Of a stretch of 64,000 nt of DNA, positions 1 through 9,243 are shown one piece after another; positions within the stretch are counted from its first letter, which is position 1; each line of letters opens with the position of its first letter. The DNA is from Labyrinthula sp. Ha (taxonomy: Eukaryota; Sar; Bigyra; Labyrinthulida; Labyrinthulaceae): positions 930,001 to 994,000 of the forward strand of contig JAALGZ010000005.1 of NCBI GenBank assembly GCA_015227615.1. The letters are read 5' to 3'. The notes under the pieces were generated by a model. It saw nothing but the letters and a program-made list of their open reading frames with translations, ran no database searches and was not told the origin of the DNA. Made by a program: the position numbers and the translations under genes.

Positions 1-2
1 GG

Positions 3-1472
3 GAAGAAGGTTTCATTGCTGTTGGAACGAAACAAGGAATTCTCGTATCGAAAGTCAAAGAGGATAAAGATAGAGAGGAAATTAACTGCAGAATAGCGGG
101 AAAGTTCCTTGACTCAAAAGTTAAGAAAGTGACCGCTATTTCTTGGCTAAATGAGAGATTCCTAGTTGCAGGGGACGCAGACGGAGTGTTGTCTTTACTA
201 AGTGTTGAAAAGGATACGGAACAGACGGTCAGCATCAGCAATCTTTTCCAAATTGATCTAGGTGTTGATCTTGATGTTGAGAGAATTTTATTAGAGAAAA
301 ATAAGCTCTATGTTTGTTGTGGAGACTCAATAACCATGGTTGGTTTTAGTCTGGATGACAAAGCAGATTCCCCTTTGTTGCTAGAAAGAAGGATCCTGCT
401 TGAGTATCAACCTGCAGGAGTTGTATTTAATTCTTCCCTTGGTATTGTAGTCGTCCTTGATGGATTCGGTAAATATTATTATTATGATTCAAGCCTACGT
501 GAACTAGAGGAGTGTCCAGTATTTGCTGTAACAAAAAATACGTATACAGAGAAACTTTACGATGAAGAAAAGGATGAAATGTTCGAAGATGATACTGCTT
601 ATTCGAAGACCCCGCAAGCTGGGTTGGCGATATCACCTAATGATCAGTTTGTACTCTCTGTATCCACGACGCTCGACCTAGATGAAATTAAGCTGCGTGC
701 AGTTGCAAATAAGTATGTGACCTTTTCAATTGTTCCATTCAAGAATGCTGGTGACCAAAAAACACCTTATTTGTTTGACATAGCTCTGCATAGAATATTC
801 GAGGACTGTGTGGGAAGCAAGATTTTAAAGGAGAGTACAGAAGAAGAATTTTATGCACCTGATGTTGTAAGAGAGAGAAAGCAAATTATAGCAAGTAATC
901 TCTCGCTGATGGGTGGAGACCATGTCGAGAAAATGGCAAATAAAATTTTGAGAACTATAGATGACTTCTATGCTTCTCCAAGAAAGTTAAAAACAAAGTA
1001 CACAAGAAATCCAGAAACGAAGGCATCCCTCGCAAATCATGCAGACCTTGCATATCTTTTTGTTTTTGAGCATAAGAGCATACTTTCAGAGGAAATTTCA
1101 AGAAGGCTTTACGAGCTTTGCAGAAAGGTGTGTACTTCAGTTTCTCAACCGCAATTACCGCTAAGTGTGCGAAAGGAGGTTACCTCCAAAGAAAAGATGT
1201 TTGATGAAGATGCCTACGTTCAGGTTTCCAGAACTAACCCTCTTGGACTAAGAGCTCAGGTCCATGGAGTCACGTTTTCTCGCTGTGCGTGTACTCTACT
1301 TCTCATTGGATCTGCTCCGGTCATAGCTCTTAATCCTTTGTTTTGTCCTTGGTGCGGCACACAGTACTTAGACTATAGCAAAATGAAATTTTTTGGTCTC
1401 TTATACGGACGTTCCGAATGTATTTTCTGCGATATACCTCTTTTCAATGCCTCAATGGAGAAACGACACTAA
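3..1472 (+). CDS. Probable TFIIIC subunit (TFIIIC90/GTF3C4-like), C-terminal part
   Basis: The frame is open from the window edge, so the 5' end is missing; 489 residues are visible. The start is WD-like: blades around FIAVGTKQGILV and WLNERFLVAGDADG have the strand spacing of a beta-propeller. The C-terminus holds paired cysteines, RCAC, then CPWCG, then CIFCD before the last hydrophobic stretch. An N-terminal propeller plus a C-terminal zinc ribbon ending in a C-x2-C-D turn is the layout of TFIIIC90 (human GTF3C4) and its zf-TFIIIC domain, part of the complex that recruits TFIIIB to tRNA and 5S promoters in the nucleus. The assignment rests on this layout and the cysteine pattern; overall similarity is low and another WD/zinc-ribbon protein is possible. 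No intron is needed in the visible part. The next feature downstream is the LTR element 1.2 kb away. Confidence 0.55.
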   Translation, partial: EEGFIAVGTKQGILVSKVKEDKDREEINCRIAGKFLDSKVKKVTAISWLNERFLVAGDADGVLSLLSVEKDTEQTVSISNLFQIDLGVDLDVERILLEKNKLYVCCGDSITMVGFSLDDKADSPLLLERRILLEYQPAGVVFNSSLGIVVVLDGFGKYYYYDSSLRELEECPVFAVTKNTYTEKLYDEEKDEMFEDDTAYSKTPQAGLAISPNDQFVLSVSTTLDLDEIKLRAVANKYVTFSIVPFKNAGDQKTPYLFDIALHRIFEDCVGSKILKESTEEEFYAPDVVRERKQIIASNLSLMGGDHVEKMANKILRTIDDFYASPRKLKTKYTRNPETKASLANHADLAYLFVFEHKSILSEEISRRLYELCRKVCTSVSQPQLPLSVRKEVTSKEKMFDEDAYVQVSRTNPLGLRAQVHGVTFSRCACTLLLIGSAPVIALNPLFCPWCGTQYLDYSKMKFFGLLYGRSECIFCDIPLFNASMEKRH

Positions 1473-2680
1473 GTACTAATATAAAGAATACTTCACAGTT
1501 AGATTTAGAACTCATACATTTCTAAAGAGCGAGAACTTTGTTTTAATCAAAGAAATAGTAGAAAAAAATAACCTCGTAACGACATTCTGATTTCGTCCAA
1601 GAGTTCTTTTTAAAGAATGTGTATGAGAATTTTAATGAGTAAAACCACTGTTTCCCTAATTGTAACTTCCATTCTTAGCATCGATTGTATGGTAACATTC
1701 GATTATCGCCGTACCGAGTACTGGGCTTGGCTTTAAAACTTTGTTGATTACCGAGGAATCAAGGAAACTTACTGTTTATAGAAACCGTAGGCTTAAGATA
1801 TACAGCTGAATGGGTACCCTCCACTCTATATAATGGTAGTGTAGCACCTTAAACCTTAAGATGGATCTAATATCATTTTCCACGACAATTGTGCCCTTCA
1901 AACGTGAGTTCTTCATGCACACACTATGACTTTGAAATAGCTTGGAAAAACGCTAAGGTTAAACATTTGTATAATTCCCATTTAAATAAGAACCGAAAGG
2001 GTAATGTCTTAACTCTTCTTATTTTTCGATTAAAAAATAATTCATTGTACGCCCATCAAGCGTTAGAAGCAATTAATACAAAGTGAAATGTTCTCTGTTG
2101 TCTTGTACGTTATTTCTGAATGCTGCCAATTGGTTAACATGCTATTATTAGAACTGAAGTACCTAAGAGCAACTAGGGTACTCAACCCACTCATGAATGT
2201 TACCTACCCAACTACACAGTTACTCACCTGTTCATATGAAAGCAAAATCCAGTGGTAACAGTCTGAAATGTAGCGTAGGTACCTTTGCAATTTCATTGTC
2301 ATAACTCCTCCAATTAAGACTATTGATATTAGGAAATACTGAGAAGTGTTGCTTAGTATAGAATTTGGAAAAGGATGATATTCTCATCAATGTGTTGTGT
2401 TGAAGTTGTTCTTGAGCTCTATATTTCTACAGGATATATCGGAATAGAAACTTGCTAGCAAGCTACAGATCGGATACTCTAAAAATCTTTGAGCAAATAA
2501 TTTGAGAAACCTTTCCTTTTTAAACCATGATAAAGTTTCTAGAGTTTACCCCATTGAGTTCTGTGCTTGAAAGTTTCTTTAATAATATTCTTTGAAGGTT
2601 ATGTTTTGAGTAAATCAACGGACAGTTCGAGAAATTATACTATTGAAACCATGTGTTTCCTTATTTTGACTACATGTAGA
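1473..2680. other. AT-rich intergenic stretch
   Basis: This holds the 3' flank of the TFIIIC-like gene and the sequence up to the left LTR. Only one short open frame (1889-2086) occurs, with no recognisable content. I see no RNA gene or repeat. Confidence 0.6.
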
Positions 2681-2963
2681 TCGATCTGGTATTTGTGCGT
2701 CAGATCGCTCGGCGATTTTCCCTAGGTTTTATCTTAACGCCTGAACTCAGTGGTATATAATCTTCTTAGGTTGCCTCAGCTTCTTGAATGCGTTAACTAT
2801 GATTTCGGATTTCTCTTATATTCTTTCTTATTCTTATGTCTATTGGATTCTCACTATGACTCTTATGGTCATAGTATTCATCCAATCACTTCAGTCTACT
2901 CAACCAATCATATATACCTAACAATTTCATAATAATCAATAATACAAATCTCACATCGATACA
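2681..2963 (-). repeat. 3' LTR of the Ty3/gypsy element
   Basis: It matches 12007-12289 over 283 bp except at two positions near the tcacatcgataca end. On the minus strand it begins TGTATCGATG right after a purine tract, which fixes this edge. The other edge is simply where the two copies stop matching. It contains a 7-bp dyad (2854-2874, arms ctatgac/gtcatag) and a second dyad at its far end (2682-2707, arms cgatctg/cagatcg). Confidence 0.95.
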
Positions 2964-3769
2964 TCCCCCTCTTCCCATAAATGCGAAACTCCGCTCTGTC
3001 TAAGCACCGCCTGCACCTCATAACTTCCTGCTCTTCCGTATGGGTCAACCTGGGTTTCAATCTGCAGCCATCCCTTCTGCAATCCACCTGCCTTGGCGAA
3101 AACTTCCATTAATACTGCTTTTTCTCGTAGCGCCCACTTAATCCACTTCTTTACCGTTAACGGTTTCATCCCGTGTTTCGGTCGATCGGCAAAGAATACT
3201 TCCTGCGTTCTTAACGCCTCTAATTCTGCCGATCCTTTGACATCACGTCGCTTAAAGAAATACAGTACTTCATGCGATCGTTGAAATAGCTTCCCTAAAG
3301 CGCCCCTTATCTTTCCTCCTGGCGTCATTTTTGCCCATGTCCAACTATGAACCGGCTCATAACCGGCTTCCTTCATATAGTGGAAACCTTGTTCCAAACT
3401 CCGTTGCAAAATCCATACCGCTCCGTACTGGGGTTTTACCTTCTTAATTCCGACGTCCTTAACCTCCGTTTTGCCGTTTCCCCTTAGGTTCGCTTCCGCG
3501 TCTCTCCAAGGCGGGTCGGCTAAAATCAATTTTACCTCGGGTAAATTCGACGCTTCTCGGCTCCAAATTCCCTCATACGGATTAAGCGTATACCATACCT
3601 TCTCAGGTGGCGCTATGCAACAGTTGATTGTTACATCGCTCTCCTCGAAAAAGATCTCAAACACCCGTCCCGTGCACTGTACCACCGTGAGTTGCACTTC
3701 TCCGTTGAATGATATCAAGTAACGCCACTCCGCGCCCTGTTCAATTGGCTGGGGAATGTTCGTCAACAC
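2951..3769 (-). CDS. MT-A70-type adenine methyltransferase carried by the LTR element
   Basis: The 272-residue frame carries the MT-A70 signature ADPPWR (DPPW at about residues 85-88), the catalytic motif of METTL3/IME4 and of protist DNA 6mA methyltransferases. Later family landmarks are in the right order: WTWAK (143-147), the QRSHEVLYFF strand (163-172), a KHGMKP segment (198-203) matching the usual hS-KP motif, and MEVFAKAGGLQKGW (221-234) matching the ELFAR...GW motif. The family transfers methyl from S-adenosylmethionine to N6 of adenine in RNA or DNA; which substrate applies here cannot be told. It lies between the integrase and the 3' LTR in element orientation. Its last residues reach into the LTR. 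No conventional start lies near its beginning, so it may be made as the tail of Pol or from a spliced RNA. I know of no Ty3/gypsy element with this domain. Confidence 0.8.
   Translation of the reverse strand: MLTNIPQPIEQGAEWRYLISFNGEVQLTVVQCTGRVFEIFFEESDVTINCCIAPPEKVWYTLNPYEGIWSREASNLPEVKLILADPPWRDAEANLRGNGKTEVKDVGIKKVKPQYGAVWILQRSLEQGFHYMKEAGYEPVHSWTWAKMTPGGKIRGALGKLFQRSHEVLYFFKRRDVKGSAELEALRTQEVFFADRPKHGMKPLTVKKWIKWALREKAVLMEVFAKAGGLQKGWLQIETQVDPYGRAGSYEVQAVLRQSGVSHLWEEGDVSM
2964..2976 (-). promoter_or_regulatory. Polypurine tract of the LTR element
   Basis: Read on the minus strand this is GGGAAGAGGGGGA, directly abutting the TG of the 3' LTR. This is the position and composition of the plus-strand priming tract of LTR retrotransposons. 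Confidence 0.8.
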
Positions 3770-3829
3770 TCGCGGTGTTCTGGTCGGCTTCTCATGGGGC
3801 TCGTATCATATCCGAAAGCCATCCGCCTC

Positions 3830-5884
3830 TCATTCCGCTTCCTTATTCGCCTCAAAAGCGGCGACCATGGTTTCTATCATCCATCTGTATGTCGCTAATT
3901 TTCTGCATAATTCCGCCGCTTCCTTGACATAATTAGCGGCTCGCTTTCTATGCTTTCGTAAATCTGCCGCATACTTTGGTGCAAATGCTTTTACTATCTC
4001 TTCATTCGCAAGTGCCAGTGCTTGTTCGCAATCGGAAAACTGTCTCACACAACAAAGATCCGCGCGGCTAATCCTTTCCTTCGATTTCCGCGCTTTCTCA
4101 ATTTCCCAGTGTTCTCCCCTTATCTCTTCAAGGTTCAGCCGACTTAGTTGCCGCTGGATATAACCCTGAATCATCAATCTGCTCTTATGCGGCAGATACA
4201 ATTGATACTTCTCATAGTGGCCCATGCCAAATTTTAGAACCAACTTTCTTATCTCCTGCTTCTCCGCTTTTGACCATCCTTTTACCGCCGCCACATTACG
4301 CTGCTCCTGCGGTAGTTCTGTTCTTATCCCCGACAAGTATTTATGCCAGTCGCTGAATTCCGGGACTCTCCTTATTATCCCATCGACAGCATGTTCCGCC
4401 GTGATAAGCGCTTGTTTTGCTCTCTTACGCAATTTATCCTGATTCGGCCTGCGCGTTTTTTCCGATAAATGCTCCGTCAAGACATTTCGCACGTCTTCAT
4501 ACATCGTCTGAATAGGTTCCCATGTGTCATCTTCTTCACGGAAACCCCTCCATTTAACCTCTGCCACATATTTGGTTAAGTGAGGGTCATATCTGACGTC
4601 TCCGAAACCTGCTACTTCCAAGTGCGTAAAATTTCCGACGTAAACCTTCCTAAGCGCTTCCGACGGTACGAATCCGCTGGGCTCATAGAAATATAGCCAA
4701 CTTCCATGCACTTCTGTTGTCTTACCCTTTAGCGCTTTGATTTTGTAAACATTTTTAGAAACTACTTCACTTATTTGCACCGGCCCAGACCATTCCAGCC
4801 CCAACTTATCACGTTTTCTGGGAGTGCCTTTTGATGACATCAAGCACCAATCTCTCACGTTGTATTGAAGTAATGCTGGGTCTACAGCCGTCCTTTTTCT
4901 TCTATTATTTAGTACCTTCTGAAATTCCACATATTTAGCGACTTTTTCTTCGTATTCATTCAAGCGCTTCCTAAAAGCGGTGCTTAATTTATATAGTACA
5001 TCATCGTCGATGCCGACTAGTATTCTAGAACCACCTCCAATTCTTTCCACCAAAGGCGGAAGTCCTGAAGGTTCAATATATTGACGCTCTGGATTCACAT
5101 ATAAAAATAACTCATATGCCGTTGGTCCATTTTTGCGACCAGGTAGTTTCCGCGAAGGCACAGGTAATTCATTCATGGCGCCTTGTATTTTATTCAGTAT
5201 TTTAGGCCATTCATCCTCGTTTAGCCGATATTCGCTAACCAAACTTTTTAGAAAATTCAACACCTTTTTATTCAAAACTTCAACTTCTCCGTTTGTCCAG
5301 CTCGCGTAAGATACCGCGAAACTCTGCGAAAAACGAAGTTCCTTCCTAAGTGCCATCATCAAAGAGTTCGCAAAATGACTTCCGCGGTCCGTCACCAACG
5401 TAAAGTCCTTTTCTAATTTATAATTTGCCGCGAATCTATCAACCGCTTATATAACCGCCTGTGTACCCGGCGTCTTTGCATGCGTGAGTTGCGTAAATCT
5501 GCTAAAGGCATCCGTCAATACTAAAATATGTCCTATCCTATTTACATACAAAAAGTCTGCGACCAGGGTCTCGCGTGGTCACCTAGCCCTCGTCACCAAG
5601 CTATAAGTCGTTTTAATCGCCTTGGGGAGTCTGCGGCAATGTATGCAGTTATCTCTAAATAAGCGCATTAATTCAACCATTTTCTTCCACGGTGTATCAC
5701 CTCTTAGCGTGCGCTCCATAGCGGCGGGTATTCTCCATTCGAATTTAGCCGCTTCCGCTAAGTCCGCTTCGAGGGAACCATGTTTGTTCGCTAAATGTAT
5801 ATGAACCAATTGGCGTTCCAAAAGTGAAGTCGGAAAAATGATCTTTCCCGACAACTTTTTAATTCTAGAAGTTCTAGTAATCAT
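3830..5884 (-). CDS. Integrase region of the LTR element, with chromodomain and possible SANT-like domain
   Basis: The upstream end shows the integrase zinc-binding pattern (HLANKH...CIHC). The catalytic core is seen in VTDRGSHF and the later glutamate segment NGEVEVLNKK. After an SH3-like part (EWSGPVQI...VYKIKALKG) comes a chromodomain at about 4469-4621, with the typical YVAEVKWRGF and DTWEP blocks. Further on, about 4133-4282, the segment starting KGWSKAEKQEIRKLV and running through KFGMGHYEKY to QRQLSRL has the spacing of a Myb/SANT helix triplet; that call is weaker. Chromodomains on Ty3/gypsy integrases guide insertion to modified chromatin. The region is part of a broken element. Confidence 0.85.
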
Positions 5885-6189
5885 TTTTTTTTCTACGCCT
5901 CAATAACTTCCGCTTCCGTCAGCGGCGCCCAATCACCTTCAAAATATGGGTTGAATACTGACACCCTATATTTATCGAGTGTCTTTAGCGACGCGTATAT
6001 TTTCTTTTCCATCTGTTGTTTCAGCCTAAGGTGGTTGACTCTCACCGTCACGTTCCTTATCTTTGTCTTCGTGTTATCTTCATCTTCCGACGTCGAATAA
6101 GTATCCGTTTCAATGTAGCGCTCCTTATTCGTGTCGCTGACATCCGACGGAACTTCACTCGGCCATGTCGCATAATCCTCAGTCAGTTT

Positions 6190-8184
6190 TCACCATTCCT
6201 CTTCCGAGTATTCTTTCCTGATCTGCCGTTCCACCTCCTTCATAAGGTCTGGTGTATTGTTTTCCGGCAACGGCCTTCGCATAATTCTTCTAACAATTTG
6301 CCGACAATTCGTTGCCGACGGCTGCATAAAATACTTAGGGGTAAAGTTCATATCTACTTCTTCTACCCACTTCCTTCTTTTCGGTTGCAATAAACCAGGT
6401 GTCCATTCCTCAAAATCTCTCTTGATTCTAAAGAATAGGTCTTCATCACCAAGCAACGAGTCGTTTCTTTCCGTATATATGGACAAAGCATCCACTACCG
6501 CTTCCTGAAGCCATTCTTTAATTTTAGCGTCAGTGTCCTGTCGGCATTTTCCCGACACTCTTCTCAGACGTTTATTCGCGCGCGGTAGAACGGGTATTTT
6601 TCTTTCCACGTTTTGTGTTCGCATTATTATCATTCGAACAGCTGCCGCACCATCCTCTTCCGTCGGCGCTGCCCATCTTGTAAGCATATCGGCAAAAATA
6701 TTACTGTCGCCGTCTACATGATGGATGTCAACTAATACATGTTGCAAAATCACCATCCACCGCTGCAGGCGGTTAAGATGTCCATGATTAATCTTTGATC
6801 CACCTTGAAATATTCCCTTTAAGTTTAGGTGATCGGTGTACACCTGTACCGCCGTTGGATAAAAAGGCAGCAAGTATGAAAGTTTATTAAACGTTCGGAT
6901 TATAGGGTATAATTCTTTGTAACATATACCCCATACAAGTTGACTCGCATCAAATTTTCCGCTAAAAAACATCATCAGATAGACTGTCTTTTTCAACAAG
7001 TCTTTTCCGCGTTCTTCCTGTCGCGCTTGAAATAAGATCGCGCTATGATATTTATCCGACGCGTCGGTTACTAGACTTAAATCCATATTCCGATCGTAAT
7101 GCTGCAACCTTGCTTTTGCGGCATCCGCTAGCCTCTGTTTAAAGCGCCCGAATGCCGCCTCCAAATCTTCATTCCATAAAACGCGTTTTTTCTCTTTTAG
7201 CAACTTCTTTTTCTTACCTTTCATCTCTGGGTAAAACAGCATAATTTTGTCTCTAAGTTCCGCCATTTCAGGAACCGCCGACGTCAACCATTGCGCCAAA
7301 TGTAAGAGTTTTGCTAACTCGCATACGTATTCAGGCTTTGGGACAAGTAAAATCTTTTCATAATACTTCTTTGAATAATTCCATCCGCCGTTCCTTAAAG
7401 TCCATCCACAATACTCTATACCTGTGGTAAATAGTATAGACTTGGTCGGGCTGATTCTGACTTTCCACTTACGCAAGTTCCGCAAAACATCCTCTAAGAT
7501 TTTGATGTAGCGCTTAAAATCCTTTGCGTGAATTAGGGTGTCATCAATCCATTGAACGATTCCGTCGCCTTCTTTATTATAATTTTCCGACGCAATATGA
7601 TCCACCATACGCTGGTGAAAAAATACCGGAGTCGAATGATATCCCATCGGCGCAAATTGTAATTGGAATACACCGTAGGTTGTCATAAGATTGAAGTATT
7701 TCTTAGCGCGGTTCGTAATTGCTAATTGATCAAATCCGCTTACGACATCTAAACATCCGTAGAAGCGTGCCGGCGCCGTGTTGACCAGTTGAGTTTCGAG
7801 TATGGGGAGTATATTAACATCCCTATGCAATACTTTGTTCACCGCAACCAGGTCCAACACCATGCGCCAAGCATTATTTTTCTTAGGGACGGCAAAAACA
7901 ACCGACCCATAGATCGCTTGTTGTACTTTTTTCGCCATACCCTTCTCAACCATTCCGTCTAATTTTTCCTTCACAAACTCCGCCTTCCCAGGCCCTAATG
8001 GCCATGGCGTCGGCATTTTAAATTCCGCGCCCTGGAATGGTACGACACCCAGTGGTGGCAAAAGACTAATTCCTATTTCCGACGCGCTTGTCGCAAAAAC
8101 GTCTTCATACTTAAAGCATAAATCCATCAATTGGTTGTGCTGGTTTTCATTAGCGTCGCCAGCGGCTTCCACCATCTTCACCAT
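6190..8184 (-). CDS. Reverse transcriptase and RNase H region of the LTR element
   Basis: The 664-residue frame has the RT fingers and palm: VFAVPKKNNAWRMVLDL, then CLDVVSGFDQL with the first catalytic aspartate (about residue 146), FAPMGYHSTPVFFHQRM, and VQWIDDTLIH (about 211-219) in place of the usual YVDD box. RNase H follows with LVTDASDKYH (aspartate about 374), a YKELYPI glutamate and TDHLNL. The order RT, RNase H, integrase places it in the Ty3/gypsy group. WIDD instead of YVDD/YIDD and several long lysine-rich linkers suggest a lineage distant from the well-known fungal and plant chromoviruses. Confidence 0.9.
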   Translation of the reverse strand: MVKMVEAAGDANENQHNQLMDLCFKYEDVFATSASEIGISLLPPLGVVPFQGAEFKMPTPWPLGPGKAEFVKEKLDGMVEKGMAKKVQQAIYGSVVFAVPKKNNAWRMVLDLVAVNKVLHRDVNILPILETQLVNTAPARFYGCLDVVSGFDQLAITNRAKKYFNLMTTYGVFQLQFAPMGYHSTPVFFHQRMVDHIASENYNKEGDGIVQWIDDTLIHAKDFKRYIKILEDVLRNLRKWKVRISPTKSILFTTGIEYCGWTLRNGGWNYSKKYYEKILLVPKPEYVCELAKLLHLAQWLTSAVPEMAELRDKIMLFYPEMKGKKKKLLKEKKRVLWNEDLEAAFGRFKQRLADAAKARLQHYDRNMDLSLVTDASDKYHSAILFQARQEERGKDLLKKTVYLMMFFSGKFDASQLVWGICYKELYPIIRTFNKLSYLLPFYPTAVQVYTDHLNLKGIFQGGSKINHGHLNRLQRWMVILQHVLVDIHHVDGDSNIFADMLTRWAAPTEEDGAAAVRMIIMRTQNVERKIPVLPRANKRLRRVSGKCRQDTDAKIKEWLQEAVVDALSIYTERNDSLLGDEDLFFRIKRDFEEWTPGLLQPKRRKWVEEVDMNFTPKYFMQPSATNCRQIVRRIMRRPLPENNTPDLMKEVERQIRKEYSEEEW

Positions 8185-8187
8185 TAC

Positions 8188-8709
8188 TTAGCGTATTTCC
8201 GCCTTTTCCGTCTCCGGTTTGTAAAGCGCGTTCCCTTCGGGAAGCATTAATTTCTCTAAATTATCTTCATCAACAACATCCTTATTTTGCTTTAAGTGTA
8301 TTGTTTCTCCGAACGGTATACCTTCTGCGTTACCGTCGCGTAAGCGTCGGCTAAAGTCAATATACGCTGCCCTGATTGCCGGAGCGTCGCTTAGAACCTC
8401 CATTTTACCACCTGTTAGTTTCCTAATTATTGCCGCCAGGCGTAACTTAGGCAGTCTTAACCCTGTCAGAAATTTTACGTCTTTCGATTTCTGACGGTTA
8501 AGTTTCTGCGTATTATCATTCTTTGTAAAGACAAAGTATGATTTTGCCGCCAAATTTCCTTCGACATCTTCATCTAATATTTTTACCGTCTCAGCTAAAG
8601 TATATCCATATTTCGCGAAGTTAAGAATTGAACCAAGTATTAAATTTAAGTTCACCTCAACTACGACCATATCATATACTCCAGAAAGTTGTCCAAGTTC
8701 CTCCGACAT
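8188..8709 (-). other. Pol linker region of the LTR element, unassigned
   Basis: A 173-residue frame sits between the protease and RT parts of the element. I recognise no motif. It may be a spacer of the polyprotein. Confidence 0.5.
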
Positions 8710-8799
8710 CAGCGCTCTTACAACCGCGGCGCTATCAGCAAAGCAACTTTTACAAACTTTCAGGCACGCGGGACCGCTTTCCGCCCCGCTGCCGACTTC

Positions 8800-9243
8800 C
8801 TATGCGTTCTGGTGTGGCATCAACCCTGCTTTTTCCAGCGTGGGAGCTCCGACCAGCAACTCCTTCCACTTCTTGTCGTCGACTAGAAAGAACTTTATTC
8901 TGCGGAAGTCACGCTTCCAAATTCCGTCTACACGCATCTCTAGATCTGTGTAACCTACCTTGGTTACACGGAGATCCGTCGTCCCATCTGCCATCGTGAT
9001 CTTTTCTTTTACGTCTTCAATGGAGTCCATCATCCATGCATGTTTGTGAAGCGAAGCGACGCTCTCATCCGCGCCGCTATCCAGAATCGCGTCGGAAATG
9101 CGATCCCCCGACTTGATGTGGTGGATGGTTACATTTCTTCTTCCCGCTCTTCTAACCAACACATTTAAGCGCCTCGTTGCGTTGCGTTTCTTTCTTTTAT
9201 GGTCGTCACCTGGCGCGGGGAGCGCTAAAAACGAGTTGCGCAT
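8800..9243 (-). CDS. Retropepsin-like protease region of the LTR element
   Basis: A 147-residue frame carries the aspartic protease signature AILDSGADESVASL (DSGA at about residues 56-59), followed by the flap-like ITMADGTTDLRV and a strand ending in FFLVDDKKWKELLVG, as in retropepsins. It lies between the basic gag-like part and the RT region, the normal place for the protease that matures Gag-Pol. Confidence 0.8.
   Translation of the reverse strand: MRNSFLALPAPGDDHKRKKRNATRRLNVLVRRAGRRNVTIHHIKSGDRISDAILDSGADESVASLHKHAWMMDSIEDVKEKITMADGTTDLRVTKVGYTDLEMRVDGIWKRDFRRIKFFLVDDKKWKELLVGAPTLEKAGLMPHQNA

Noticed and set aside
2750-2932. 60-residue open frame, repeated identically at 12076-12258
   Set aside because: It lies on the opposite strand inside each LTR and is explained by LTR duplication, not by a gene.
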